This document shows positions 20,652-29,829 of a stretch of 64,000 bases of DNA, piece by piece (the first letter of the stretch is position 1; the number at the start of each line of letters is the position of its first letter). The notes under the pieces are model-generated. The model ran no database searches and was not told where the DNA came from. It was given only the letters and a program-made list of their open reading frames with translations. The translations under genes and the position numbers were made by a program. The DNA comes from Sporosarcina sp. ACRSL (lineage in GTDB: Bacteria; Bacillota; Bacilli; Bacillales_A; Planococcaceae): positions 372,001 through 436,000 of the forward strand of contig NZ_JAKRNT010000001.1 of NCBI RefSeq assembly GCF_022346605.1, written 5' to 3'.

Positions 20652-21599
20652 ATGGAAATTTATCATTTACAATATCCATCTCATACAACAAACGATGAGA
20701 AAGGCCCTTTTTCGTTAGCAATCGGTTTTTTCGATGGGCTTCATAAGGGGCATCAAACCGTCATCAACGGAGCAAAGGCTAAAGCGGCAGAACTCGGAAT
20801 CCGCTCCGCTGTCATGACATTCGATCCGCATCCTTCTCATTTATTTGGCAAGGGTGTAAATAAAGTCGGCTACATTACAAAATATCCTGAAAAATCAAGA
20901 CTGTTGGAAGAAATGGGCATTGACGCACTATTCATAGTGACATTCGATTGGAACCTTGCATCCCTTTCGCCTAAACAATTTGTGGAGATTTTCATCAAAG
21001 GCTTAGGAGTCAAACATGTCACTGCCGGTTTTGATTTCACGTTCGGTTCAAAAGGTGCGGGGACGATGGAGCTAATGGCATCATTATCTGAAGGTGCGTA
21101 TGGTACGACAATCATCGAAAAAGTGACAGATTCCGATGAGAAAATATCATCAACACGTATACGAAACCTTCTTTCGGAAGGAGATGTAGAAAAGACCGCT
21201 TCATTGCTCGGGAGACCGTTCAGAACGATCGGTACTGTCGTTGATGGCGAGAAAAGAGGCAGGCTGCTCGGATTCCCTACGGCGAACGTATCCGTTGACG
21301 AAGAGACAATTTTGCCTGCAAACGGTGTTTACGCTGTCATATTTTCTGTTGAGGGTCAATCGTATAAAGGTGTTTGCAATGTAGGGGTGAAGCCGACGTT
21401 CCATGATCCGAATACGATGAAACCAAGCGTGGAAGTCCATGTGCTCGATTACAATTCCGACCTGTATGGAAAAGAGGCCGCGGTCGATTGGATCGCTCGA
21501 ATCCGGGCTGAGCAAAAGTTTGGTTCCGTTGATGAACTAATTCTTCAAATCGGCAAAGACAAAGAAACAGCCAAGAAATTATTGAACAAGATGAACTAA
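20652..21599 (+). CDS. ribC: Bifunctional riboflavin kinase / FAD synthetase
   Basis: Converts riboflavin to FMN and then FAD. 315 aa. N-terminal adenylyltransferase domain (IGFFDGLHKGHQ, TFDPHP, FTFGSKGAG, SSTRIR) and C-terminal flavokinase barrel (GRLLGFPTANV with the Thr/Asn of the metal site, NGVYAV). Also called ribF. Ten bases after truB with an AGGAGAG site. Confidence 0.96.
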   Translation: MEIYHLQYPSHTTNDEKGPFSLAIGFFDGLHKGHQTVINGAKAKAAELGIRSAVMTFDPHPSHLFGKGVNKVGYITKYPEKSRLLEEMGIDALFIVTFDWNLASLSPKQFVEIFIKGLGVKHVTAGFDFTFGSKGAGTMELMASLSEGAYGTTIIEKVTDSDEKISSTRIRNLLSEGDVEKTASLLGRPFRTIGTVVDGEKRGRLLGFPTANVSVDEETILPANGVYAVIFSVEGQSYKGVCNVGVKPTFHDPNTMKPSVEVHVLDYNSDLYGKEAAVDWIARIRAEQKFGSVDELILQIGKDKETAKKLLNKMN

Positions 21600-21621
21600 T
21601 AATTTGTTATTTGTGATTCTA

Positions 21622-21750
21622 GCTACTTGGAGTGAAAGGCGGCGACTCCTGCGGGAATAGCATGAGCTGAAGACCCCGCAACGTAGCGTAGCGAAGTGAG
21701 GAGGCTGAAGCCATGCCCGCGGAAAGCGTCCGCCTGAAACGGAAAGTAGC
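21622..21750. repeat. Structured dispersed intergenic element, copy 1
   Basis: A ~129-bp GC-rich element ends in GCTACTT (21622-21628) and AAGTAGC (21744-21750), a perfect 7-bp inverted repeat. Inside are GGCGG...CCGCC, GCGGG...CCCGC and the block CCCGCGGAAAGCGTCC. A second copy in the same orientation is at 52135-52261. The arms differ but stay complementary. The core resembles intergenic repeats I know from many Bacillaceae genomes. Confidence 0.8.
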
Positions 21751-21772
21751 GGTGTAATTTGGGACATCATTG

Positions 21773-21801
21773 TTGCATCTACGTTTCCCGCGTGTTATGA
21801 T
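21773..21801 (+). promoter_or_regulatory. Sigma-A promoter of rpsO
   Basis: TTGCAT (21773-21778), 17-bp spacer, TATGAT (21796-21801) preceded by TGT, i.e. an extended -10. It lies 95 bp before the start codon, leaving room for a leader. Confidence 0.7.
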
Positions 21802-21807
21802 AAATCA

Positions 21808-21890
21808 GTGCAAGAGCACAAACCTTTCCTCGGCAAATCGAATCACCAACGATTGCTCGGGATTTGGGGATATTCAATTATTAGGAGGTG
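21808..21890 (+). promoter_or_regulatory. Leader of rpsO (putative S15 autoregulatory RNA)
   Basis: A hairpin pairs GCAAATCG (21833-21840) with CGATTGC (21850-21856), one A bulged, extended by pairs with the TCGGG side. A smaller GTGCAAGAGCAC stem precedes it. S15 is known to repress its own mRNA in bacteria including Bacillales; that this leader does so is inference. Confidence 0.5.
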
Positions 21891-21896
21891 AAAAGG

Positions 21897-22166
21897 ATGG
21901 CTATTACACAAGAGCGTAAACATGAATTGATCAACGAATTCAAAACTCATGAAAACGATACTGGATCTGCAGAAGTACAGATCGCTATCCTTACTGAAGA
22001 GATCAACAACTTGAACAACCATTTACGTACTCACAAGAAGGATCACCATTCACGTCGTGGTCTTTATAAAATGGTCGGTACACGCCGTAGATTGCTTAAA
22101 TATCTACGCGAAACTGATGTTCAACGTTACCGTGATCTTATTGCCAAACTCGGCCTTCGCCGTTAA
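21897..22166 (+). CDS. rpsO: 30S ribosomal protein S15
   Basis: 89 aa primary 16S-binding protein. Motifs [31 protein letters not shown] and [12 protein letters not shown] are typical. ATG 21897 follows AGGAGGTG; GTG 21888 in frame overlaps that site. Own promoter upstream, strong terminator downstream. Confidence 0.98.
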   Translation: MAITQERKHELINEFKTHENDTGSAEVQIAILTEEINNLNNHLRTHKKDHHSRRGLYKMVGTRRRLLKYLRETDVQRYRDLIAKLGLRR

Positions 22167-22179
22167 TAAGATGTATACG

Positions 22180-22207
22180 AAAAGCGGGCCTTGCCCGCTT
22201 TTTTTTA
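22180..22207 (+). terminator. Intrinsic terminator after rpsO
   Basis: AAAGCGGGC/GCCCGCTTT stem, 3-base loop, followed by a long T run. Confidence 0.92.
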
Positions 22208-22323
22208 TTGAGTCATTAATTTAATGATATTTTTCGCATATGTCCTTCTTTTTTGATACACTACTACTTAATACATACTACTTCGTATGATGTCCATGTT
22301 TGAAATTAGAGAGGGGTACCATA

Positions 22324-24447
22324 ATGACAGAACAAAAAAAGGTTTATTCATTTGATTGGGCTGGGAGGCCGTTAACAATCGAAACGGGCCAGCTTGCAAA
22401 ACAAGCAAACGGCGCTGTTCTTGTACGGTACGGAGACACGACCGTGCTCTCAACAGCAACTGCTTCGAAAAATCCGAAAGCGCTTGATTTCTTCCCGTTG
22501 ACCGTCAACTATGAGGAAAGACTATATGCTGTCGGGAAAATTCCAGGCGGGTTCATTAAACGTGAAGGACGTCCTTCAGAGAAGGCTGTTTTGACGAGCC
22601 GTCTGATTGACCGTCCGATTCGACCGTTGTTTGCAGATGGATTCCGTAACGATGTACAAGTTATCTCACTTGTCATGTCAGTCGATCAGAACTGTTCATC
22701 TGAAATGGCAGCGATGCTTGGTTCGTCGCTTGCTTTGTCCATATCCGATATCCCATTCGAAGGACCGATCGCAGGTGTTCAAATCGGTCGAATTGATGGT
22801 GAGTTCATCGTCAACCCGACTCCGGAACAATTGGAAGCGAGCGAACTTGACCTCGTTGTCGCAGGAACAAAAGATGCCATTAATATGGTTGAAGCAGGAG
22901 CGAAAGAAGTTGCGGAAGATGTCATTTTAGAAGCGATCATGTTTGGCCATGAACAGATTATCCAACTGATCGAATTCCAGGAGAAAATTATTGCGGAAGT
23001 CGGCAAGGAGAAAATGGAAGTCACATTATTCGAACTTGACGAAGAGCTGCTTTCAGAAGTGAAAAACAAATGTGAATCCGATTTGATTAGCGCCATTCAA
23101 ACGGAAGAGAAGCATGCACGCGAAGAAGCGATCAATGCTGTTAAAGACAATGTGATGGAACAATATACTACCGAAGAAGCGGACGAGGAAACGCTCAAAC
23201 AAGTGAAGAGCATATTGGATCATCTTGTGAAAGAGGAAGTTCGCAGGCTCATCACTGATGAGAAAGTTCGCCCTGATGGCCGTGGATTGGATGAAATCCG
23301 TCCTCTCTCAACGGAAGTCGGTATTTTACAGCGGACGCATGGTTCTGGCTTATTCACACGTGGACAAACTCAGGCGCTCAGCGTATGTACATTAGGGGCT
23401 TTAGGTGAAGTGCAGATTATTGATGGCCTTGGACTCGAAGAATCGAAGCGGTTCATGCATCATTACAACTTCCCTAATTTCAGCGTAGGGGAAACAGGAC
23501 CTATTCGCGGACCGGGCCGTCGTGAAATCGGTCACGGTGCTCTTGGTGAACGTGCACTTGAACCGATCATTCCAGATGAAAAAGACTTCCCGTACACAAT
23601 CCGTCTCGTTGCGGAAGTGCTGGAGTCGAATGGTTCATCCTCACAAGCGTCGATTTGTGCGTCTACAATGGCTATGATGGATGCCGGAATTCCGATTAAA
23701 GCTCCTGTCGCAGGAATTGCAATGGGACTCGTGAAAAAAGGGGACAACTATTCTGTCCTATCTGATATTCAAGGGATGGAAGACCATCTTGGAGATATGG
23801 ACTTCAAAGTAGCTGGAACAGAAAAAGGAATTACAGCACTCCAAATGGACATTAAAATTGAAGGATTATCCCGTCAAATTTTAGAAGAATCTTTAGCTCA
23901 AGCGAAAATTGGCCGGATGCATATTCTCAATCATATGATGGCGACCATTTCCGCACCTCGTGAAGAACTTTCGGAATATGCTCCGAAAATCATCATGATC
24001 AAAATCAATCCGGATAAGATCCGTGATGTTATTGGACCTGGGGGTAAAGTGATCAATAAAATCATCGAAGAAACTAATGTGAAAATCGATACAGAACAAG
24101 ATGGAACAATCTATATTTCATCTCCTAATTCGGAAATGAATGAAAAAGCGAAAACGATAATTGAAAATATCGTCCGCGAAGCGAAAGTCGGAGAATATTA
24201 TTTAGGAAAAGTGAAACGGATTGAGAAATTCGGAGCGTTTCTTGAAATCTTCCCTGGCAAAGACGGACTTCTTCATATTTCTGAAATTCAGGAAGAACGT
24301 ACGAAGGCTGTTGAGGATGTGTTGAAGATGGGCGATGAACTTTTCGTAAAGGTTATCGAAATCGACAATCAAGGCCGTGTGAACCTTTCCCGCAAAGCTG
24401 TTTTGAAAGAAGAGAAAGAAGCAGCTGAAAAAGGGAAAAACGAATAA
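22324..24447 (+). CDS. pnp: Polyribonucleotide nucleotidyltransferase (PNPase)
   Basis: Phosphorolytic 3'-5' exoribonuclease, central to mRNA decay and the main 3' exonuclease in Bacillales. 707 aa: two RNase PH domains (first with [17 protein letters not shown]; second with GTQxLS-type [14 protein letters not shown] and active-site DMDFKVAGT), an intervening helical domain, then KH ([18 protein letters not shown]) and S1 ([18 protein letters not shown]). ATG 22324 follows GAGAGGGG. From memory B. subtilis has ylxY between pnp and mlpA; it is absent here. Confidence 0.98.
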   Translation: MTEQKKVYSFDWAGRPLTIETGQLAKQANGAVLVRYGDTTVLSTATASKNPKALDFFPLTVNYEERLYAVGKIPGGFIKREGRPSEKAVLTSRLIDRPIRPLFADGFRNDVQVISLVMSVDQNCSSEMAAMLGSSLALSISDIPFEGPIAGVQIGRIDGEFIVNPTPEQLEASELDLVVAGTKDAINMVEAGAKEVAEDVILEAIMFGHEQIIQLIEFQEKIIAEVGKEKMEVTLFELDEELLSEVKNKCESDLISAIQTEEKHAREEAINAVKDNVMEQYTTEEADEETLKQVKSILDHLVKEEVRRLITDEKVRPDGRGLDEIRPLSTEVGILQRTHGSGLFTRGQTQALSVCTLGALGEVQIIDGLGLEESKRFMHHYNFPNFSVGETGPIRGPGRREIGHGALGERALEPIIPDEKDFPYTIRLVAEVLESNGSSSQASICASTMAMMDAGIPIKAPVAGIAMGLVKKGDNYSVLSDIQGMEDHLGDMDFKVAGTEKGITALQMDIKIEGLSRQILEESLAQAKIGRMHILNHMMATISAPREELSEYAPKIIMIKINPDKIRDVIGPGGKVINKIIEETNVKIDTEQDGTIYISSPNSEMNEKAKTIIENIVREAKVGEYYLGKVKRIEKFGAFLEIFPGKDGLLHISEIQEERTKAVEDVLKMGDELFVKVIEIDNQGRVNLSRKAVLKEEKEAAEKGKNE

Positions 24448-24468
24448 GCGATTAGCATATTATAATGG

Positions 24469-24509
24469 AAAGCCCCACTTTACGATGGTGTGAAGATGGT
24501 GGCTTTTTC
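24469..24509 (+). terminator. Probable terminator after pnp
   Basis: AAAGCC...GGCTTT outer stem with imperfect inner pairs, followed by TTTTTC. Confidence 0.6.
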
Positions 24510-24535
24510 TTCTTTATTCTGCGGGGGGATATGAA

Positions 24536-25783
24536 TTGATACAAAAACAACTATGCCAAAATGGCGTCAGAATCATTCATGAAAAGATGCCATATGTTCG
24601 TTCCTTGGCAATTGGTCTTTTCGTGAAAGCAGGTTCCGTCCATGAAACAGAACAGGAATGGGGGCTGTCCCACTTCATTGAACATATGCTTTTCAAAGGG
24701 ACCTCTACTCGAACCGCAAAAATGATTGCCGAACAGTTCGATCGGATGGGCGGCGATATGAACGCTTACACTTCAAAAGAGATGACTTGCTATTATGCAA
24801 CGGTTCTAGATCATCATGCGGAAGAGGCATTGACGATATTAGCGGATATGTTGTTCCATTCCCGTTTTGACGAGATGGATATACGAAAAGAGAAATCTGT
24901 CATTTTGGATGAAATTGCCTCCGTTGAAGACACACCTGATGATGACGTAGATGAACGGCTTTGGTCTGTCATGTATCCGAATCAGCCAATTGGAAGATCA
25001 ATTGGTGGAATTGAAAAAACGATTGAATCATTTGATAAGGAAATGATTGAACGGTATTTATCAAAGTACTACACTCCTGAAAATGTCATCATTTCAATTG
25101 CAGGAAATTATGATGATTCATTGATAGGCTTTATTGAAGATCTATTCAATTCGTTCGAATCTCCGAGCCGCTCAACGAATGCAAGTGAAGGACCGGTACC
25201 TGTCTTCCATAGCGGTAGGACGTCAAAAACTAAAGATATTGAACAGGCACATATATGCATCGGCTATCCGGGCTTAAAACTCACGGATGAAAGGCTACAT
25301 GACTTGATTCTATTAGACAGCATTGTTGGCGGTACGATGTCTTCTCGCATGTTCCAAAAGATCCGTGAAGAAAAGGGCCTTGCCTATTCTGTCTTTTCCT
25401 ATTACTCATCGTATTTGACAACAGGAGCCTTCGTCATTTACGGCGGTACTGGACCTGAACATTTAGAGGAAATGGCCTCTACGATGGATCAACTTATCGA
25501 TGAAATCGTCTCAGTGGGCGTTACAGAGATGGAATTGCACAATGCGAAGGAACAATTAAAAGGCAGCTTTTTGCTAGGTTTGGAAAGTTCGGAATCCAGA
25601 ATGCATCGGAACGGAAAGAACGAGTTAATCCTTTCTGAACATAAAACATTGGACGAAGTCGTTGAGTTAATCGAGAAAGTGCAATTGGAAAACGTCAATG
25701 CAATTGCACGAGAAACGTTTGCTCATCGACGTGCAATATCATTCATCGGTCCGAAAAAAACGGTTAATAGAATCCGATTTTAG
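24536..25783 (+). CDS. mlpA: M16-family zinc protease MlpA (YmxG)
   Basis: Processing-peptidase-like metalloprotease, 415 aa. The inverted zinc motif HxxEH is seen as HFIEH at residues 46-50, with the downstream Glu in the EKSVILDEIASVEDTPDD region. Starts at TTG 24536, seven bases after GGGGGG; the ATG at 24531 is in another frame and ends at once. Same place as in B. subtilis, ahead of the dipicolinate genes. Confidence 0.93.
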   Translation: MIQKQLCQNGVRIIHEKMPYVRSLAIGLFVKAGSVHETEQEWGLSHFIEHMLFKGTSTRTAKMIAEQFDRMGGDMNAYTSKEMTCYYATVLDHHAEEALTILADMLFHSRFDEMDIRKEKSVILDEIASVEDTPDDDVDERLWSVMYPNQPIGRSIGGIEKTIESFDKEMIERYLSKYYTPENVIISIAGNYDDSLIGFIEDLFNSFESPSRSTNASEGPVPVFHSGRTSKTKDIEQAHICIGYPGLKLTDERLHDLILLDSIVGGTMSSRMFQKIREEKGLAYSVFSYYSSYLTTGAFVIYGGTGPEHLEEMASTMDQLIDEIVSVGVTEMELHNAKEQLKGSFLLGLESSESRMHRNGKNELILSEHKTLDEVVELIEKVQLENVNAIARETFAHRRAISFIGPKKTVNRIRF

Positions 25784-25810
25784 AAATATGCAGCTTTGCC
25801 TTCTTTAAAT

Positions 25811-25819
25811 CATATGATA
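25811..25819 (+). promoter_or_regulatory. Possible sporulation -10 element upstream of ymxH-dpaAB
   Basis: CATATGATA fits the sigma-K -10 form CATAnnnTA. Dipicolinate synthase genes are mother-cell sigma-K genes in B. subtilis. No convincing -35 was found, so confidence is low. Confidence 0.25.
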
Positions 25820-25847
25820 AGTCAGGACATGATGAAGGAGGATGGAT

Positions 25848-26123
25848 ATGCTGCTATCCGAAATGGCACAAAAAGAGCTTATTCAAGTGGAGGAAGGAAT
25901 CCGCTATGGTTTCCTTGCAGATACAGACTTGATTTTCAATCGAAAAACAGGGGCGATCATCGGCTTTGAAGTGAAAAAGAAATTTGGGCGGTTTCCATTC
26001 CGCAATAGGGAGCAGGAGACAACGGAATTCATACCGTGGAGTGAAATTGTATTGATTGGGGAGCATCGGATTCTTTTTGGAAAAACGCATAGCTTGGGGG
26101 AATTTGATATTGACGACAATTGA
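25848..26123 (+). CDS. ymxH: PRC-barrel protein, YlmC/YmxH family
   Basis: 91 aa small protein with one PRC-barrel-like domain (LADTDLIFNRKTGAIIGFEV). Function unknown; conserved sporulation-associated neighbour of dipicolinate synthase. ATG 25848 is six bases from AAGGAGG; ATG 25842 directly abuts it. Its end overlaps the dpaA start by 14 bp. Confidence 0.85.
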   Translation: MLLSEMAQKELIQVEEGIRYGFLADTDLIFNRKTGAIIGFEVKKKFGRFPFRNREQETTEFIPWSEIVLIGEHRILFGKTHSLGEFDIDDN

Positions 26124-26889
26124 AGGCAAATGGTTATTCATTGGAACGGACAAGAGATTGGCAGAATGCAGTCGAATTATGAAGGAACACGGTTTCGATG
26201 CGTTTCGTTATAATGGAAACGCATATTCGGACCAGTTGGCGCGCATGCTTGATGAAATAGCCCCCGATTATATCGTTTTTCCTATTTTGCAAATGGATGG
26301 CACCATTCCAATTGAAAAAATTAAACAATCAGCTGTTCTTTATCCCGGCGTTGCAACGACAGATTGGTTGGCGCCTTTCATTCAAGCTGATTTTACTGTC
26401 CGTCCGTATTTGAAGGAAGTTGAATTTGTTTGGGAAAATGCGTTATTAACTGCAGAAGGATTCCTCATTGAATATTATGACATAGCAAAACGTCGAATTT
26501 TAGGCGAACATTTCTATATTGCAGGCTTTGGAAAAGTAGGCAAAATGACCGCCGCCGTCCTGTCATCCCTTGGTGCATATGTAACCATTTTGGCACGTTC
26601 TGCTGATCAGCTAGGAGAAGCTGCATCAATTGGTTATGAGACAATGGTATTGCCAAACGATACAGTAGACTTAAAAGGAATCCTCGTCAACACGATTCCT
26701 GCAAAATGGCTCCAAGTAGGAAACAACTCTACTTTACGCATTTATGATTTGGCATCAGCGCCAGGTTGCCTAAGGGACAATTCCCCTGATGAATACTATA
26801 CAATACACCTCGGATTGCCGGGAAAACATTTTCCGGTAGATGCTGCTAACGCTTTGTTTAAAGCGTTGCTGAGGATGAATAGTAAATGA
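26110..26889 (+). CDS. dpaA: Dipicolinate synthase subunit A
   Basis: With DpaB converts a dihydrodipicolinate-pathway intermediate to dipicolinic acid, the spore-core chelator of calcium. 259 aa. C-terminal two thirds is a Rossmann NAD(P) domain with AGFGKVGKMTAAVLSSLGAY. NTIPAKWL, YDLASAPG and HLGLPGKHFPVDAA match SpoVFA. The N-terminal domain is divergent, and the protein looks ~35-40 residues shorter than B. subtilis SpoVFA (from memory). TTG 26110 lies nine bases after GGGGG; TTG 26104 is an alternative. Also known as spoVFA. Confidence 0.88.
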   Translation: MTTIEGKWLFIGTDKRLAECSRIMKEHGFDAFRYNGNAYSDQLARMLDEIAPDYIVFPILQMDGTIPIEKIKQSAVLYPGVATTDWLAPFIQADFTVRPYLKEVEFVWENALLTAEGFLIEYYDIAKRRILGEHFYIAGFGKVGKMTAAVLSSLGAYVTILARSADQLGEAASIGYETMVLPNDTVDLKGILVNTIPAKWLQVGNNSTLRIYDLASAPGCLRDNSPDEYYTIHLGLPGKHFPVDAANALFKALLRMNSK

Positions 26890-26901
26890 AAGGGGAAAAA
26901 G

Positions 26902-27486
26902 ATGCTACAAGGGAAAAGAATTGGCCTTGGTATTACGGCATCGCATTGTACGTATGACCAAATATTACCCGTCATTAGCGATTTGCGGGATAATGGTGCA
27001 ACTGTTGTACCCATCATTACGCATTCGGTCTTAACAGCTGCGACGCGGTTCGGTACAGGCGAAGAATGGATCAGAAGAATTGAAGAAGCAACAGGTGAAA
27101 AAGTCGTTTCGACAATCGTAGAGGCTGAGCCATTCGGTCCAAGCAATCCTCTTGATTGCATGATCATTGCTCCCATGACCGGCAATTCAATTAGCAAATT
27201 CGCCAATGCTGCTACAGATTCACCAGTGTTAATGGCGGCAAAAGCAACGTTGCGGAACAATAGACCGGTGTTGCTTGGGATTTCAACGAATGATGCGCTA
27301 GGATTAAACGGTCCGAACATAATGAAGCTATTAAACATGAAAAATGTATTTTTCATCCCGTTCGGTCAGGATGATCCTTACAAGAAACCGAACTCGATGA
27401 TCTCCGATTTCACATTGATGGTGCCAGCCGCAGCGGCAGCCCTTGAATACCGACAACTTCAACCACTCTTAATTATTCATAAATAA
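26902..27486 (+). CDS. dpaB: Dipicolinate synthase subunit B (flavoprotein family)
   Basis: 194 aa flavodoxin-like subunit. IGLGITASHCTYDQ near the N-terminus, the APMTGNSISKFANAATDSPV flavin-binding type region, and conserved KNVFFIPFGQDDPYKKPNS. Also known as spoVFB. Twelve bases after dpaA with AAAGGGG. Together they place dipicolinate production here, so the organism is an endospore former. Confidence 0.93.
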   Translation: MLQGKRIGLGITASHCTYDQILPVISDLRDNGATVVPIITHSVLTAATRFGTGEEWIRRIEEATGEKVVSTIVEAEPFGPSNPLDCMIIAPMTGNSISKFANAATDSPVLMAAKATLRNNRPVLLGISTNDALGLNGPNIMKLLNMKNVFFIPFGQDDPYKKPNSMISDFTLMVPAAAAALEYRQLQPLLIIHK

Positions 27487-27519
27487 AAACAAAAATACAA
27501 AGCGCAATATCTCTAGGTA

Positions 27520-27528
27520 TGATATAAT
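27520..27528 (+). promoter_or_regulatory. Extended -10 promoter for asd
   Basis: TGATATAAT, i.e. TGn followed by a perfect TATAAT (27523-27528), about 137 bp before asd. No clear -35, as expected for an extended -10 promoter. It would separate vegetative asd expression from the sporulation genes upstream. Confidence 0.6.
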
Positions 27529-27664
27529 TCCTCCAATGAACTCTTATAGGACATAGGTTGAAGTTTATTCTTATGGGAAAATTCATTTTCACACCATTGT
27601 ATGAATAGACGTTCGGCTGTATATTTATCCAAAAGTCCTTAGAAATGTTGAAAGGGAGATAGAG

Positions 27665-28696
27665 ATGAAAAATGAAAATTTGAATGTAGCAATTGTTGGA
27701 GCAACCGGAGCTGTAGGTACGCAAATACTTGCAAAACTTGTGGAACGTAATTTTCCTGCAAAATCCATTAAGTTGCTAGCTTCGAAAAGATCCGCGGGAG
27801 TTGAAATTACTGCTGGCGGTCAAACATATATTGTCGAAGAAACGGTTCCCGAATCTTTTGAGGGAGTCGACATCGCATTCTTTAGCGCAGGAGGTTCAAT
27901 CTCTCAAAAGTTTGCGCATGAAGCGGTAAAACGCGGTGCAGTTGTGATTGACAATACAAGCGCATTTAGGATGGATGAAGGCACTCCCCTTGTAGTTCCT
28001 GAAGTCAATCCGAACGCATTACAGGAGCATTCTGGAATTATTGCGAACCCGAACTGTTCAACAATCCAAATGGTTGCTGCGCTTCAACCAATCAAGGAAA
28101 AGTTCGGCATTAAACGGATCATTGTTTCGACATATCAAGCAGTATCCGGTGCAGGCGCAGAAGCGATTGACGAACTTGAACAACAAAGTAAACAATTCGC
28201 AGAGCGTGCTCATATTAAAGCTGAATTGCTTCCAAGTGCTTCTGCGGAACGTCATTATCCGATCGCTTTTAACGCAATCCCTCAAATCGATGTTTTCGAT
28301 GAATCGGGGTACACTTTGGAAGAACTGAAAATGATGAACGAAACGAAGAAGATATTCGGGGATCAGCAAATGGCCGTTACAGCCACTTGTGTTCGTCTTC
28401 CTGTCGTGACAGGTCACTCAGAATCAGTGTACATCGAAACAGATGATGAAACAGCAACTGTTGCCCAAGTCCGAGCTGCATTGGCTAGTGCGCCAGGTGT
28501 TGTCGTCTTGGATGATCCGTCAGAACAATTATATCCGATGCCGCTATTCGCGGAAGGAAAAGATGAAGTTTTTGTTGGCCGCATTCGGAAAGATCCGAAA
28601 GATCCGGCTGGCTTCCATATGTGGATTGTGTCAGATAACTTGCTGAAAGGAGCAGCGCTGAACTCAGTCCAAATTGCAGAGGAATTAATTAAATAA
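27665..28696 (+). CDS. asd: Aspartate-semialdehyde dehydrogenase
   Basis: Reduces aspartyl phosphate to aspartate semialdehyde, branch point to lysine/DAP/dipicolinate and to threonine/methionine. 343 aa. NADP-binding VGATGAVGT at the N-terminus, catalytic Cys in IANPNCSTIQM (~residue 128), STYQAVSGAG, and the His-containing VTGHSESV. Followed by dapA without the aspartokinase gene dapG that I expect between them from B. subtilis. Confidence 0.96.
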   Translation: MKNENLNVAIVGATGAVGTQILAKLVERNFPAKSIKLLASKRSAGVEITAGGQTYIVEETVPESFEGVDIAFFSAGGSISQKFAHEAVKRGAVVIDNTSAFRMDEGTPLVVPEVNPNALQEHSGIIANPNCSTIQMVAALQPIKEKFGIKRIIVSTYQAVSGAGAEAIDELEQQSKQFAERAHIKAELLPSASAERHYPIAFNAIPQIDVFDESGYTLEELKMMNETKKIFGDQQMAVTATCVRLPVVTGHSESVYIETDDETATVAQVRAALASAPGVVVLDDPSEQLYPMPLFAEGKDEVFVGRIRKDPKDPAGFHMWIVSDNLLKGAALNSVQIAEELIK

Positions 28697-28701
28697 AGTT
28701 A

Positions 28702-28755
28702 TTGAAACGATTGTTCCGTGTCGATAAGCTATGAAAACCGAAGCAATCGCTTCAA
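28702..28755 (+). other. Inverted repeat between asd and dapA
   Basis: TTGAAACGATTG (28702-28713) and CAATCGCTTCAA (28744-28755) can pair at 11 of 12 positions around a 30-base loop. There is no T run, so it is not an ordinary terminator; it could be an mRNA processing or stability element. Confidence 0.4.
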
Positions 28756-28782
28756 CATCAAAGCTGAAAAGGAATGGTCAGA

Positions 28783-29673
28783 TTGGAACTTGGACGAATT
28801 GGTACAGCGATGGTCACTCCTTTTTCGCATACTGGAGACATCGATTTTGACTTGACGGAGCAACTGATTGAGCATTTGATTTCGACAGGGACGGATTCCT
28901 TAATCGTCTGTGGAACTACAGGGGAATCCCCAACGTTAAATCATCAAGAAAAATTCGACTTATTCAGGTACGCGATTGAAATCGTCAGAAAGAGGATTCC
29001 AGTCATCGCAGGTACAGGAACCTTTAATACGGCGGAAACAGTCAAACTGACAAAGCAGGCGGAAGAGCTAGGTGCTGACGGGATCATGCTAGTGACCCCT
29101 TACTACAATAAACCAGACCAAAAAGGGATTATTACGCATTTCACCCATATTGCAAGTGCTACAGCCCTTCCGATACTACTCTATAACATTCCAGGAAGAG
29201 CCGCGGTCAATATGGAAGCGGCAACCGTCATCGAATTATCAAAAATTAAAAACATTCGAGGTGTCAAAGAAGCGAGCGGAAGCCTCGATCAAATGTCGGC
29301 CATCATCTCAGGAACGGACAATAGCTTCAAAGTGTATAGTGGAGATGATGCGTTAACATTGCCACTCTTAGCAATTGGTGGAGACGGCGTCATTTCAGTC
29401 GCCTCCCATATAGTAGGCACTGAAATGCAGCAAATGATTAAAGCCTTCAACTCTGGGGATACGCTGAGCGCTGCGAAGATGCATAGAACGTTGCTTCCTT
29501 TATTCCACGCTGTTTTTTCTGCTCCGAATCCTGTTCCGGTTAAGTACGCCCTTAACAAGATGGGAATCGAGACAGGAGGCGTCAGGATGCCTTTAACGAG
29601 TTACGGAGAAGGCTCCGCCTCCTTCGACGACGTATGGAATGAATTCAAGAAAAATGAGCACGTTTTTCGATAA
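28783..29673 (+). CDS. dapA: 4-hydroxy-tetrahydrodipicolinate synthase
   Basis: Condenses pyruvate with aspartate semialdehyde, first committed step to lysine, DAP and dipicolinate. TIM barrel, 296 aa. GTTGESPTL, YYNKP (catalytic Tyr region), GVKEASG with the Schiff-base Lys, and YSGDDALTLPLLAIGGDGVIS are present. I prefer TTG 28783 (nine bases from AAAAGGA, giving MELGRIGTAM, which aligns with the family). ATG 28774 is only one base from that site. Confidence 0.94.
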   Translation: MELGRIGTAMVTPFSHTGDIDFDLTEQLIEHLISTGTDSLIVCGTTGESPTLNHQEKFDLFRYAIEIVRKRIPVIAGTGTFNTAETVKLTKQAEELGADGIMLVTPYYNKPDQKGIITHFTHIASATALPILLYNIPGRAAVNMEAATVIELSKIKNIRGVKEASGSLDQMSAIISGTDNSFKVYSGDDALTLPLLAIGGDGVISVASHIVGTEMQQMIKAFNSGDTLSAAKMHRTLLPLFHAVFSAPNPVPVKYALNKMGIETGGVRMPLTSYGEGSASFDDVWNEFKKNEHVFR

Positions 29674-29676
29674 AAG

Positions 29677-29707
29677 AAAGCCGGAAGCAACAACCGGCTT
29701 TTTTTGT
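29677..29707 (+). terminator. Intrinsic terminator after dapA
   Basis: AAAGCCGG/CCGGCTTT stem with a 9-base loop and a seven-T run. Confidence 0.9.
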
Positions 29708-29737
29708 TTGTGTAGTTAGGGTATTCTCACGTATAAT
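29708..29737 (+). promoter_or_regulatory. Probable sigma-A promoter for rnjB
   Basis: TTGTGT (29708-29713), 18-bp spacer, perfect TATAAT (29732-29737). It implies a ~350-base leader carrying the element at 29830-30002. Confidence 0.45.
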
Positions 29738-29829
29738 GAACTTTAGTCGTTGTGGACGGGTATTCAACTTTATCCAGCAAAATTCACCTCTTTCCATAAG
29801 TCCCGGGATAAATGTAGAAGTATCAACAT

